Shown here: one piece after another, positions 22,801-33,547 of the stretch
How positions within the stretch are numbered: the first letter of the stretch is position 1
How the letters are laid out: every line of letters begins with the position of its first letter
Source of the DNA: Gnetum montanum
Lineage: Eukaryota; Streptophyta; Gnetopsida; Gnetales; Gnetaceae
Reading direction: 5' to 3'
Length of the DNA stretch: 64,000 nucleotides
Assembly (NCBI GenBank): GCA_015680685.1
Contig: MNCI01015499.1
Location: forward strand, 693,503 to 757,502
Translations under genes and position numbers: made by a program
Notes under the pieces: model-generated
Seen by the model: only the letters and a program-made list of their open reading frames with translations
Told to the model about the DNA's origin: nothing
Database searches by the model: none

Positions 22801-25800
22801 CAGGTACAACGTGTATACCCGGCGTATACGCCCAGCATGTACAACGTGTATGTCCAGCATGTAGCACAACATATACCAATCAAAGCTCTCCAGAATCATG
22901 TTAGATCAAGGTCAACCAAGCTAAACATCCATAGGTAGCACTCTCCTAACATTCGAATTCAAATTTGAAGGCCGAATGACTTCTTTTGTTTTGATCAAGT
23001 CTGTACGCCGAGGTCATACGTCCAGCATGTATATGCTGGCATACAGCAAAATATGATAGCGTGTAGCACGCTGTACACTTGTAAAATTTCATTCTTTCGC
23101 ACTCGGTCAATGTGCCACATGTCACCCGACCCGAGAATCCAGCACTCCGTAGCCAATCATCCCCTCTCAAACCCGAGTCTCACATCTAAACTTGTATAAA
23201 AACCCTAATTTTTCATTAAACCAAGGTTGGCAATTTTCAGCAAACCAGAGACAAAAAAAGAACTAGAGACACGAACAAAGAACCGGTACGCTGGACCTCA
23301 ACCCTGTACGCTGAGCATACAGCCTTCACGCTGTGCCCGCAGTTTGAACCAGCACACAATCATCCCCTTGCATCCACCGGAGCCTTTTGTCTGCCTTGTG
23401 ACAGATTCACAACTGCGTTAGACCAGTACATTATAACCTTGAATTCCACAATAATATATTGCATCTGTTTTTCTAAAATTTGTTACAGTTTTTCATTCAT
23501 TATTGCATGGTTATTGTTTACGTTCCTGTACATTTATGCTCCATTTTACATTAGTTAAGCCGTTTACGTATAACCCAGCGTACAGTGTACGTTTGGGGAA
23601 ATCCTTGCCTAATCTACATGCAGATCACTCAAGGTACTCTGCCTTCATTAATTCCAGGTTTCCCTCAAGCAAAGGTAGGATCTTCTATTTTTGTCTGGGG
23701 ATCTCCTGGTTTCTATTTCATTCCAGCCGAAGACCAACGATTTTAGACAGTACATTTGGCATGCTTGCTAATGGCTTGACGATTGACAATAAGGCTAGTA
23801 GGGAGGTGGACTGTAGGGGGAGAATGAGAACTAGTTTGGGGCTGCTCAATCCCACAAGGGCATATCGATCAAAGATGTGTCAGTGCCTAAGGTGGGGGAG
23901 CTGTACCCTCTGTTCCGCGCTCGTGCGTTTCCAAAGCTACTTTTTCAAGGAAAGGTCCTAGGGGTGGAATAAGTACAGGTGATGAAGGAGGTCCTACTAG
24001 AAGGTACAAGGTTCAACTAGTCTATGTACATAGCCACTAGCCTACATGTAGAAATCTCTAGGCTTCAATTCAACCTTGAGACAAGGTTCCATGTCCATTT
24101 TGCGTTCTTCATAGGATACTTGCAAAGATTCGAGGAGCTCTTGGTTATGTGAGATGATGGATGGTGGGTGGTGTAGGACTATGAGCAATTGTCCAAGCCA
24201 TGGATCAAGCATATGTTCTCAACCACACACATGCAAGACCTCCTAGAGGGAATTGATGAGTCATTATCAATAACGACCAAGGGTCCCATGGGGTGCTCGC
24301 ATTACTTGTGCAATAGTTTAGGTGAAGGTCCTCTAGTTGGCACTGAGGACGTAAGCAAGATGGATGACTACATAGCAAAGATGGTGGGGTCATCTAAGGC
24401 CAAGATCAAGAGGCTACGTCATCAAGATCAAGCTACCCCTAAGATCAAGAAGACAAGCAATGAAAAGAGCCACATCAAGCTTCAAAGCTTTCATGCAGAT
24501 GTTGCAGGTTAGTACTTGTAACTTCTTGGATGTCTTAGTTGCATTCATGTATATACTACATAGTTAATTAGCTAATGATGTGCTATGCATACTAATGTGC
24601 TATGTGTGTATGTGTTAATCACAAAAAAAGAAGAGAGTTGTAAGAGTAGTGGCTGAGGTGACAACGAAGAAAGCACCTCCTTAAGTTGAGGAGAAGGTGG
24701 CTCATGGAGATGAGCTTCATGAGATGGTAGAGGCCCTCTAGCATTTGGAAGAAGAGGGGTTGCTCCACCTTGATAGAGGTGATTTTGATAGTTTGTTTAA
24801 TGGTATACAACTAGGTGAGCCCCCTACACTCACGCCAGAGGACTTACTAGGTAATCTACTTATATTGTCATTTGTCTTCCCTTGTTTGCTCTAGTATCTT
24901 TAGCTATTAAGCCATATGTTAATTTCATCATTATATTAAAACATCAGACATTCCTCCCAGTGGTCCCACATCTACCTACCACATGGAGCCAAGGGTAGAT
25001 ATGCTAGATAAATTCACCTTCATGGAAGGTGTCATTGAGAACATGGTGGACCACTTGTGACATGTAGACCTGAAGCTCAATATGTGCATAATTTTTTCAT
25101 TTTATGCTATCTTGTTTACTGCATAAATGCTTAGTTTTTGGCTAAGATTGATTAGTTTTTGTGTGCCTACAAGTCCTAAGCTATAGTGGGATCTGAATAA
25201 GATGGACAAGATGGATGCCCTCCCTGACCTTTCTCCCAAATTTGATCAGGTGCCTCATCACATGTATGAGACATCGAACAAGTGTGCACTTTCTTGTGTG
25301 AAGGTGTTGTGGTTCTACAAGCACTCAAATGAGCACTTGTCGAAATGTGTGCATGAACTACAAGAGAGGATGACTAGCCACAATGAGAAAATCAAGGATC
25401 TTTAATCTAGATATGACTTCATAGCAACTAGATCACATGGAGATGGCACTTGGCATACCTCTAAGATCAAGTATGCTAGATATTGGATAGCTCTTAGAGG
25501 TAAGAATGAGACCACATGGGACCTGATAGAGTAGTGACTCTAGATGAATTTGCTCATCCAAAAGAACTAGGATAGGAAGAATTATAACACCAAGGTTTAT
25601 CGATGGGGACACACGCAAAAAAAACCACAAGCATTAGTACAAGTGAGAGTGTGACATGTACCTACAATGGTACAAAGAGGAGTCTACCAAACGTTGCTGC
25701 CTTGAGACATTTCTTGAGGTGACCGAAGAGGGGTAGGCATATGACTTATTCATGAAAAGTACAGTTGTAAGAAACTCTCCTATGAGATAGATTATCACCC

Positions 25801-26114
25801 CCTCTAGAGAGGCCTCCTTTGCTATATTTTCTATGGAGCCACCTACGTGGACCACTGTGCATAAAGGCAAGACCCTTGTGGGTATTGACTTTGGCTAAGA
25901 GAACTAGATGCAACTTTCTAAACTCACGGATGCAAGACCCTCTCAAGTTAGTTAATCTTTTATGGTTTTTATGTTTTGAGTTAGCTCATTGCATGTCTAC
26001 CTACTAATTGTGCATGTTTATCAATGGTTGTGGTGGGTACTAGGTGATGCAATAGGACCCAATGACCCGATGGAGGAAGCAGAACCTCCACTTCCAACTA
26101 GTCCTACTCATTGA
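19839..26114 (+). pseudogene. Antisense intron-bearing gene of C
   Basis: It runs opposite to C. Exon 1 (19839-19972) is tentative; donor GTACAC. Exon 2 starts at 21181 after CTAATTGTAG and reads VELVGILCCMSEPV; it is about 300 bp because the 3' third of the phosphatase-like domain is deleted. Exon 3 is 21562-21825 (WLDEEW...EEMLATPPP), and exon 4 starts near 21931. Solo LTR A3 splits the gene at 22229. Downstream, blocks VGELYPLFRARAFPKLL, SKPWIKHMFSTT, DFDSLFNGIQLGEP (donor at 24848), PHHMYETSNKCALS and YARYWIAL match the B2 copy. The last intron is 25947-26043 and the last exon ends at a TGA (26112-26114) after a short acidic tail. Stops and frameshifts make it dead. Confidence 0.75.
22224..23759 (+). 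mobile_element. Solo LTR A3 with TTTGG target duplication
   Basis: The LTR spans 22229-23754 (TGAAACACCACAAAATTT to TTTTAGACAGTACA). The 5-bp target TTTGG lies on both sides (22224-22228 and 23755-23759) without mismatch. No internal domain is present, the classical product of LTR-LTR recombination. The LTR holds a GTATACGCCCAGC-type repeat cluster (22450-22870) and TATAAAAA at 23195. It interrupts exon sequence of the C antisense gene. Confidence 0.92.
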
Positions 26115-26299
26115 GCATGACCAAATGTACCTCCCATTGGGCTTCTTTTTTGCTATGTTTTTGCCATCTGATGCTATTCATGCAATGTATTGCTATGCAT
26201 ATTACGTTTGATATGGATGATTATTTACTATGTGTAATGTGTAAACATTTATCCCTATATGGTCATTTTTTGCATTTACTACAAGTATGCAAGTCTAGG

Positions 26300-26640
26300 T
26301 CATTGTGAGCTATAGAGAGTTTAAGGCCTTGACAATCCTCATGCTAGTTTAAGGCCATAAGGGGAGGGCCAATGCTAGTGCTTTTTTTTTTTGGCCATTT
26401 CAAGCCATGTGTCACCAATTTAAGGCCATAGTGGATCAAAGCAATAGTTTAAGGCCATTCTACGTCGCGATGATAGTTTAGGTCCATTCTGAATCATGGA
26501 TGATGGAATTAAGGCTAATAGTTTAAGGCCATCCTAGGCTGCACATTAATAGTTTAAGGCCATTTTAGGCCATGGATTGCTAATTTAAGGCCATTTCAAG
26601 CTGTGGCGATAGTTCAGGGTCATTCTGAGCCACAACGAGG
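26300..26640 (-). repeat. Tandem array between protease and antisense gene in C
   Basis: Around nine degenerate units of 30-45 bp on the minus strand read AATGGCCTTAAACTA with GGCTCAGA-like spacers. B2 has the matching array AATGGCCTAAAACTAGC at 33178-33400, at the same place relative to protease and to the end of the antisense gene. Confidence 0.75.
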
Positions 26641-26949
26641 GGATTGAAAGTGATAGTTTTGGCTTTTATGATTTTTATGAATTTTGATGTTTTTCATGCA
26701 TTAACATAGTAACTAAAAAAGGATGAACTAAATGAGCAAATGAGTAAACCAAGCAAACGAATGCATAAAAAATTGAATAAATGCATGAACAAAGAAAAAT
26801 GATGCGTACCAACATAAGCAATAATAAGCAGAAAATAATGCTAATTAAAGCAAAAAAAATGTGACATAAGCAACAAGAAGAATATAGGATGTGCAAAGGC
26901 GAATAGCGAGTGGGAACCTAGTGCATTAAAGGGCTTGGATTACAGTATC
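26641..26949. other. A-rich spacer in C
   Basis: No gene is seen. On the plus strand the segment is rich in AAATGAGCAAATGAGTAAAC-like A-rich words. It lies between the tandem array and the end of the protease frame. Confidence 0.4.
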
Positions 26950-27660
26950 TAGTATTCTTCTTAACCCTTACTTGCTATGTTAAAGGGCAACTCTAGCCAT
27001 AGGACATCCTCTAGGAGGTTGTTGACTTCCACTACTTCTTCAGGTGCATCAACCTCATGCATTTCATTGTCTACCATAGGTGTGTCATCAGGAAATTCAA
27101 ACTCTAACCCTTGCTCCATATCTACATTGTTGATGGCTAGAGGAACAATATTATCACCATGGATAATAACTTCATCACCTTCATATGGAAGGTGGATTTC
27201 CTGATGAATTAGAGAGGAGACTACTCGTAATTGGATAGCCAAGGCTTGCCCAATATCAAGTTAAAGCTCAGCATCTCCTCTATGATGATAAATTCAATAG
27301 TAACTAGAATTGCTCCCCTACTACAAAAGCTATGGTGACCATGCCCTTGACAATGACATGTGACCCATTGAAGGATTTCGATTTTTGTTGACTTGACTTG
27401 GTCTATGAGGCCTAGCTTATTGACAGCGATGTATGGTATTACATTTGTTACGACTCTATTGTTGATGTGCATGCTACAAATCTTACATTGCCCAACATGT
27501 ATGGTGATCAGCATGGGAACTATTATGATGTCACCCCTCTTGGGATTGACCTTAATTGCTTCATTGCGAAACACTAGGGAAGTGGGACTCGATTCCTAGG
27601 AAGCAAGGAGCAACATCACTACATGGATGAAGTTCTCATCTATAGGGATGTCCTCTATAA
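26950..27660 (-). pseudogene. C aspartic protease region
   Basis: On the minus strand blocks align with the B2 protease: IHVGQCKICSMHINNRVVTNVIP (active-site loop; the expected D-[ST]-G is not intact), NLILGKPWL and IHQEIHLPYEGDEVIIHGD. The frame carries stops and at least one shift. The reading frame continues, after removal of the B2 insertion, into 51611-51922. The 27551-27660 segment is repeated at 51611-51720. Confidence 0.75.
27551..27660. repeat. 110-bp direct repeat, left flank of B2
   Basis: CTTAATTGCTTCATTGCG to GATGTCCTCTATAA is repeated at 51611-51720 with the same length and 7 mismatches by eye. Both are C-element sequence and abut the two B2 LTRs exactly. Confidence 0.9.
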
Positions 27661-29247
27661 AATTTCAATGCATTTTTTCTTCACTAGGGTCTTGGAAATG
27701 AGGCAAACATTTCCACAAGTGTAGCCTCATGATAGTTTGGTAGGAAATGAATGCACTGAGTTTAGACTATTCAGTTCGGCAAGTTTTCTACCTCTAGAGT
27801 TGATAGGCTCGATGGACTCTCTGGCTTGCCCACCTGGGTGTTTCACCAAGATGACAATCTATTCAGAAACCATGCTTATAATTTCTGGCGATGCTCAGGA
27901 TGCACAAAACAATTCAGCAAGTTTTCTAGTAAAGAAGTCTTCTACGCTACACTATGCTATGTAGCATAGTAGACCTTGGAAGACAGTTGCTCAAGCAATC
28001 AAGCATAAATTATTGCAGAACAAGGTGCTACACTATGCAGTGTAGCACAGTGTAGCAAAGGCAAATCAAAAAGGCCTAGCTTACCAAGTGATTCCAATGA
28101 AGAAATTGCACTCGGCAAGCACTCTGGCCTCCAAAACTAGTTGCCTTGTTCGACTTCAAGTCCTTCAACAAGGTCTCTTACTAGAAAGTGGCGGATTGAC
28201 CAAAAAGCAAGACATGACGGCTACAACTCTATGCTACGCTACATAGCGTAGCACAGCATAGCGACAATACAAGAGCAGCAAGAAATGTTTCAAATGCAAG
28301 CTCAGCAAGTTTAGAGGTTCTCCTTTGTAAAAGGAAAAATTTGCAGTTGTTAGCATGATCAAAGCTTCAAACAAGTGTTTGCAACTTTAGCATGAGTTGT
28401 AGATAAAGCTGATTGCTATGCCATGCGATGCTACGTAGTGTAATTATGCCATGCGATGCCAGTTTCGACAACATAATTATAGTGTAGCAGGTTCACAATC
28501 GGCTTTACATATCCATGCAACACGGGCATGTCAACATCTTATGAGTCTGAGACACGTGGCATCTAAATCGCATCTCTCGCATGCTCCTAGCCTTATAAAT
28601 ACCTCAACAATCAATGCTCAAAGGGCTGGAAAAAATTTGGTTGGCAAAAATTTTGTTGGTGGGAAAATTTGAGTATTGTTGGCATTTTTTTCGCAAGTTG
28701 ACAAATTTGGTTGGCAAATTGGCAATTTTTTGGCGAATTTTAGCAGTTGGCATTGTTTGCTTTGGCGTTTAGCATTATCTTTTTTTCTTGTTGGCATTTT
28801 GTAATGTTGGCCCTAGAATTTGCACTCAAAAACATAGTTGAGGCGTTTCGAGCATTCTGGTCATTCCTGGATACTCTACATGCCTTTGGCATTGCATGAT
28901 TCATTATACATTTTCAAGCAGAGAACAAAATCGAACCCGTGACTTTGTGGTGGAGCATTTTCTCATCCTAGTTACTCTGTTGTTTCTACATTATTATCAC
29001 TATTTAGCATCATTTTCTTTATTATCACATTTATTAATCATCGATTAGATCTCATGTATTTCACGCTTAAAACGACATTTACATAAGGTTAAGTTACACT
29101 GACTAAGTTCCTATCTGATTGACAAGACCGTTCAGGGTGCCTTGTTTCTATTTTTATCTAGCACGGCCCTCACACAAATCCAAGGTTAAAACTGTTCACC
29201 TGACAACCTCTCGGTGTTTCCAGCCATCGACATTTTCAGTCACTACA
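27661..29247 (+). mobile_element. 5' LTR of B2, first ~13 bp missing
   Basis: It aligns with 49830-51610 from AATTTCAATGC onward; the terminal TGAAACACCCTAA of the other LTR is absent, and the 110-bp flank joins directly. It ends CAGTCACTACA. Hairpin-forming TACGCTA palindromes occur at about 27947, 28026, 28230 and 28418. Promoter elements are listed separately. Confidence 0.85.
28553..28601 (+). promoter_or_regulatory. LTR promoter of B2: G-box and TATA
   Basis: ACACGTGGC (CACGTG 28553-28558) is followed 36 bp later by TATAAATA (28594-28601), as in B1. Transcription would start about 30 bp downstream, entering the GGTTGGCAAAAATTTTG-rich segment. Confidence 0.65.
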
Positions 29248-29253
29248 GTTTTC

Positions 29254-29270
29254 TAGCACAAAAAGGAGGG
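29254..29270 (+). other. Degenerate primer binding site of B2
   Basis: TAGCACAAAAAGGAGGG lies 6 bases after the LTR end. It matches the A2 site TGGTGCTAGAAGGAGGG at 12 of 17 positions and the 3' half is intact. Such a site pairs with a tRNA 3' end; I do not assign the tRNA. Confidence 0.45.
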
Positions 29271-29490
29271 CCTTTTGGTGTCTTTTCCATGTTTCACGGT
29301 AGTCCTGCACGTGTTGTGTACCTTGTCACACACTAACGTAAACATGACACCCTTGTACGGTTGTTTCCACATCGTGTGGTGCAGATCAATCGCTCCAATG
29401 GTTCCTCTGGAATCCTGCAGGATAGAAAGCCTCCGATAGCCACTTGATCTCTTTGTTTTCTTGTTTACAAGCCCTTGTAGCTTTACGAAA

Positions 29491-31900
29491 ATGATTTCCT
29501 CAAGCACCACAGCTACTACCTCTAACGTTGAGGTCCCCCTCTTGGTTCAAGGCATCACAGGTGCTGAGCAGCTACCTAGCCCAGTGCTGGGACCATGCCG
29601 ATCTCTCAGGATCCAAAACTAAGGACCTGAGGGATTGGCTCAACAATACGAGTAGTATAATTTTATTTGCGCTAAGGTTCAGGCAAATCTACCCTTAGAC
29701 GCACAAGAAATCAAAGACAAATGTAGCTTCAAGTTCTCTTATTGTAATGAGAAGGAATTTATTCCCACTCCCAGTGTTTCTATTCCTTTAACGCAAACCC
29801 ATTAGTGGCTCATAGACCAGCTAATGGGGTTGACTAGGTCTAGGGAGTAGCGAGACATGGCATCTCACCATGATGAGATGTTCCAAGATGGGCAAGAGGA
29901 ACTAGATTTCCAATCTGAGGATGGGGGTCAAACTAACCCTGCCACCCTTCCTCCCACCCCGTCTTTCTAGACAAACCCACTCTCTACCGCCACTCCCTTT
30001 ATGATCACATCTACACCATCACAACCCGCAATTTCATCAGCAATGGGTAGCCATGCCATGCCCTCGACGTATCAACATGCCTACTCCCCTATCTCATTCT
30101 TAGCCACTACCCCCCCCCCCCAAAACTATTTCACAATTCATTCCTGTTCTGCACTACCCACCAATCATGGCTACCTTGCCCTACATTCACATCGTACCTA
30201 CATTGCAGTTGCATGCAATTTTTGCATCCATTCTTGCATCTACACATGTCCCACCGTCAGTGATCGACCCAAGCCTATCCACATGGTGGACCCCATTTAC
30301 TTCTCCTCCTATTTCACAACCATCACAAATTTCCCACTACGCTCGTCACCAAACATACCAGGTCCCGCAAAAGGTACAACTGAGAGTGGGACCATGGTCT
30401 GTCCCACCGACCACACAAGAGGCCTATCCCATGGCGCAACTAGCAGCTACTGCTCCAACCACACCACCTATCAGGTGGTGGGTAGCACAAGCAACACCTT
30501 TCATAGGAGCTACCCCAACTACACCACCTATGGGCCGTGTTGCTGCCCCTGCCATGCCACAGATGGGAGCTGCCTCGGTAGCTCCCCAACCATCCGCATT
30601 GTCTCCAGGTCTGGATCAAGCATTCCAGCTTATCTAGACCCTCACTGAGGAAATCAAATGCCTCAAGACTACTGGCTCTAACATAATATAGATCATGGAT
30701 TTCTACCATGATGATCCCATTATCCTGGTAGCCCCCATGCTAACTTTACCCCCTGGGATGCCACTCCCCCATTTTACAAAATACAATGGGGAGGGTGATC
30801 CCAATGCACATCTTGTTACATTTAGGTCTAAGTCCCTTCTTCTGCAACAATGGCCGCATACAATCATCTCTGTCTTTGCTATGTCTCTAATGAGGAAAGC
30901 CCTGGACTCATACCGCATGCTCCCGCGCTCCTCCATCTCAACCCTAGAGGAGCTCCTGACCTAGTTCGTAATGCGTTTCAAGTATAACTTGAGACCAAAA
31001 GTTACACTGGATTAGCTAATGAACATGAAAAAAGATCCACTTAAGCCAGTCTAGAAATTCATACAATGGTGGAGTGCTACCCTTAATGAGATCCACAAGC
31101 CAATCGCGGAGGCCCATCTACTGCCCATCTTTAAGGGTGCAGTGAATGACTTTATTAAGTCCAAACTGGACTATCTCGCTCCATGGAATTTTAGTCAGGC
31201 TTTCACCCAGACCAAGAGCATACAAGATGTGGCCGAGGCAAGTAAAGACCTAGCCTATGTTGCATAAAAGAACACTTTTACGAAGAAGGACAAAGATAAG
31301 GGTAAGGCTGCAACAGCCATAGTAGCCGATGTGGCAAATGAAGCCAAGCCCAAAAACAACAACAAGAAGTCAGCTGCAGCAGCAACTAACCCCACGCCCG
31401 ACCAAGGTAATGCAACTCAACCCTCCACATCTACATTTGAAGCATCCGCACCACCTAAGCCAAACTTTGAGCATAAAGATCGCTCTAAATATACCCCACT
31501 GCCTATTAAACCTTTAGAACTTCTGAAGCAATTACTAGTGGTAGGGTATATCCAACACAAGTGGATGTCAAATGAGAAAGTCAAAAAACATCAACGGTAC
31601 TGCAAACTTCGTAGGAACCCCTCCTTGGGCTTGCCCAATGAGCCGCCAGTTCCTAAGAATTTCAGACTAGAGCGGTTCTGTGACTACCATCAACAGTGTG
31701 GTCATGATACGAATTATTGCATGGCATTAAAAGATGACATCCAAAGAATGATTGATCAAGGGAAACTAGTTTTATATGAAAGCAACCTAGTGCGTCCTAA
31801 AAATCAATCTTTACATGTCTATATGGATCCTCTTAATGCCAACAACGCTAGCTACATTATCAACACCATCGGTGTTGATAATAATCCTAGACCACCCTAG
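29491..31900 (+). pseudogene. B2 gag
   Basis: The likely start is the ATG at 29491. The N-terminal block QYNFICAKVQ... is shared with A2 and C gag. A proline-rich linker follows (about 30000-30600). The capsid region (30690-31270) shows LTKYNGEGDPNAHLVTF-like sequence and FKYNLRP; this matches plant Ty3 gag (retrotrans_gag type). A lysine/alanine-rich linker precedes a zinc-knuckle-like motif CDYHQQCGHDTNYC (near 31680), in the CxxH...GH...C form usual for Tat gag, then DIQRMIDQGKL. Gag would form the particle that packages element RNA. Several stops (for example after EELLT) inactivate it. Confidence 0.85.
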
Positions 31901-33050
31901 CAGCCGTTTGTGTTCGTGTGCCTTAGCATAGCACAGCAACACCACCAGCGGCTAAACAAACTCCACAGCAAACATTTTTCCTAAGAGTCCCTCCCCAGAC
32001 ATCCACCACTGCACCACTTGTTAGCAAAACCACACCACCACCGTGCCTAGACCTGAAACTGTCCCTCCTTAGGAAATTTGTCTCCTAGGATGAATGGAAG
32101 AGGAAAAAGGCAGTAAACAAGAAGGTGGCTCAAACCTTTTAAGTGCTCTCACTCAAGTCAAGAAGGCTCTAAAATAAAAAAATACAACGTTGAGCCTGTA
32201 TGACCTGATTATGACTTCGACTACACACCTTGAGGCTCTGGTTCACATGTTAATGGCAATACTAGTTGATGAGAACATGCCAGCAAAAGAAAAGACGATT
32301 CACTCGATTTTTCTTCCTTCTATGCCTACAGAACCACAACTATCCCAATTGAATTTTTGTGATGATTCCATTAGGGAAGACCCCGAAAAGGGTCAGGTGA
32401 CTACAACGTCTCTTTTCATCACAATTCAGGTCGGTCAACACAAGATCTGAAGGATACACATTGATGATGGGGCTGCTACAAACGTCATCCCATTCCCTAT
32501 AGTGGATAAGCTGGGTTTAGTTGACTAGATCAAACCCAAGACGACATCATGCTTGAAGTCGTTCAATGGGGCATGGGTCGTAGTGAAAGGCATGGTCCAC
32601 ATTGACTTTGTGGTAGGGGACCAGTTCCCCACTAATGTAACGTTCATCATGGTGGAAGAGATGCTCGGGTTTAACCTGATCTTGGGGAGATCATAGTTAG
32701 CACAACTTAGGACCATCTCTTTGTCCATACATCAGGAGATCCATCTACCCTATGCAGGCAAGCAGGTGGTAATCCATAGTGACAAGGTAGCAACGTAAGC
32801 AATAAATAACGTAGATATGGAGCAGTGCTCAGAGATCATAACCTCCAAGAACGAAGTGCTTATCTTCGTAGATACTAACTGCTTAGCGAAAGAACTAGCA
32901 CAACACGTCGGCTCAGAAAATGAAAACGCATGGGCTGAGTTGCCCTTCCAAGTGGAGGACAACGATGTGGATGAATGCCTTAGTAAAGCATCTCAACCAT
33001 ACACTTCGCCCAATCCACAATGGGTCAGAAAGCAGTTACGCATAGTGTAG
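31901..33050 (+). pseudogene. B2 aspartic protease
   Basis: After a proline/threonine-rich linker, a conserved block KKALK.KNTTLSLYDL is shared with C. The protease core lies at 32390-32760: VTTTSLFITIQVGQHKI, the active-site loop IDDGAATNVIP (the canonical D-S/T-G reads DDG) and NLILG. IHQEIHLPYAGKQVVIHSD follows. The frame ends at the TAG at 33048-33050. In-frame stops are present. It is followed not by RT but by a tandem array and the antisense gene. Confidence 0.8.
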
Positions 33051-33177
33051 CAACCCCACTGCTTCCTACCCAATTAACATCCTTTGTACATTTACCGCTT
33101 ATTGGCTTTGCATTCATCCATCTACGCTAGGTACACCAACTCACTTTTCTAAAACCGTTAGCATACCTTCTATTTAT

Positions 33178-33400
33178 GTGATGGCCTGAAATGGCCTAAA
33201 ACTATATCAGCACCATGGCCCGAAAATGGCTTAAAACTACGCATGGCCCGAAATGGCCTAAAACTAAAACATCATCCCATGGCCTGAAATGGCCCAAAAC
33301 TAGGGGTGGCCCAAAATGGCCTAAAACTAGCAATGGCCCGAAATGGCCTAAAACTAGCAATGGCACGAAATGGCCTAAAACTAAAACGAAAACCATAGAA
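33178..33400 (+). repeat. Tandem array after protease in B2
   Basis: Eight or so units of about 22-33 bp read ATGGCCCGAAATGGCCTAAA with ACTAGCA or ACTAAAAC ends. It is the B2 version of 26300-26640 in C. It ends about 150 bp beyond the stop of the antisense gene. Open frames across it are repeat artefacts. Confidence 0.85.
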
Positions 33401-33547
33401 ACTGATCGCATAGATAACATACGTAATGCATGAACTAGAGTAGCATCAATCTTGCCATAATCCATCTTTCATTCAAGATTTCACTTAAACAATGTCTACA
33501 ACATTTTACAAAAAACATAAAAATACAAAAAATCAAAAGCCTTGTTG

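Noticed and set aside
30001-30648. A 215-codon open frame on the plus strand
   Set aside because: The overlapping frame at 30167-30637 continues into conserved gag (FQLI...EEIKCLKT); the longer one is a shadow.
33202-33465. Open frames across the array, with repeated LGHFGP-like or KWPKT-like peptides
   Set aside because: They are translations of the 22-33 bp tandem array and have no counterpart in C, where unit lengths differ.
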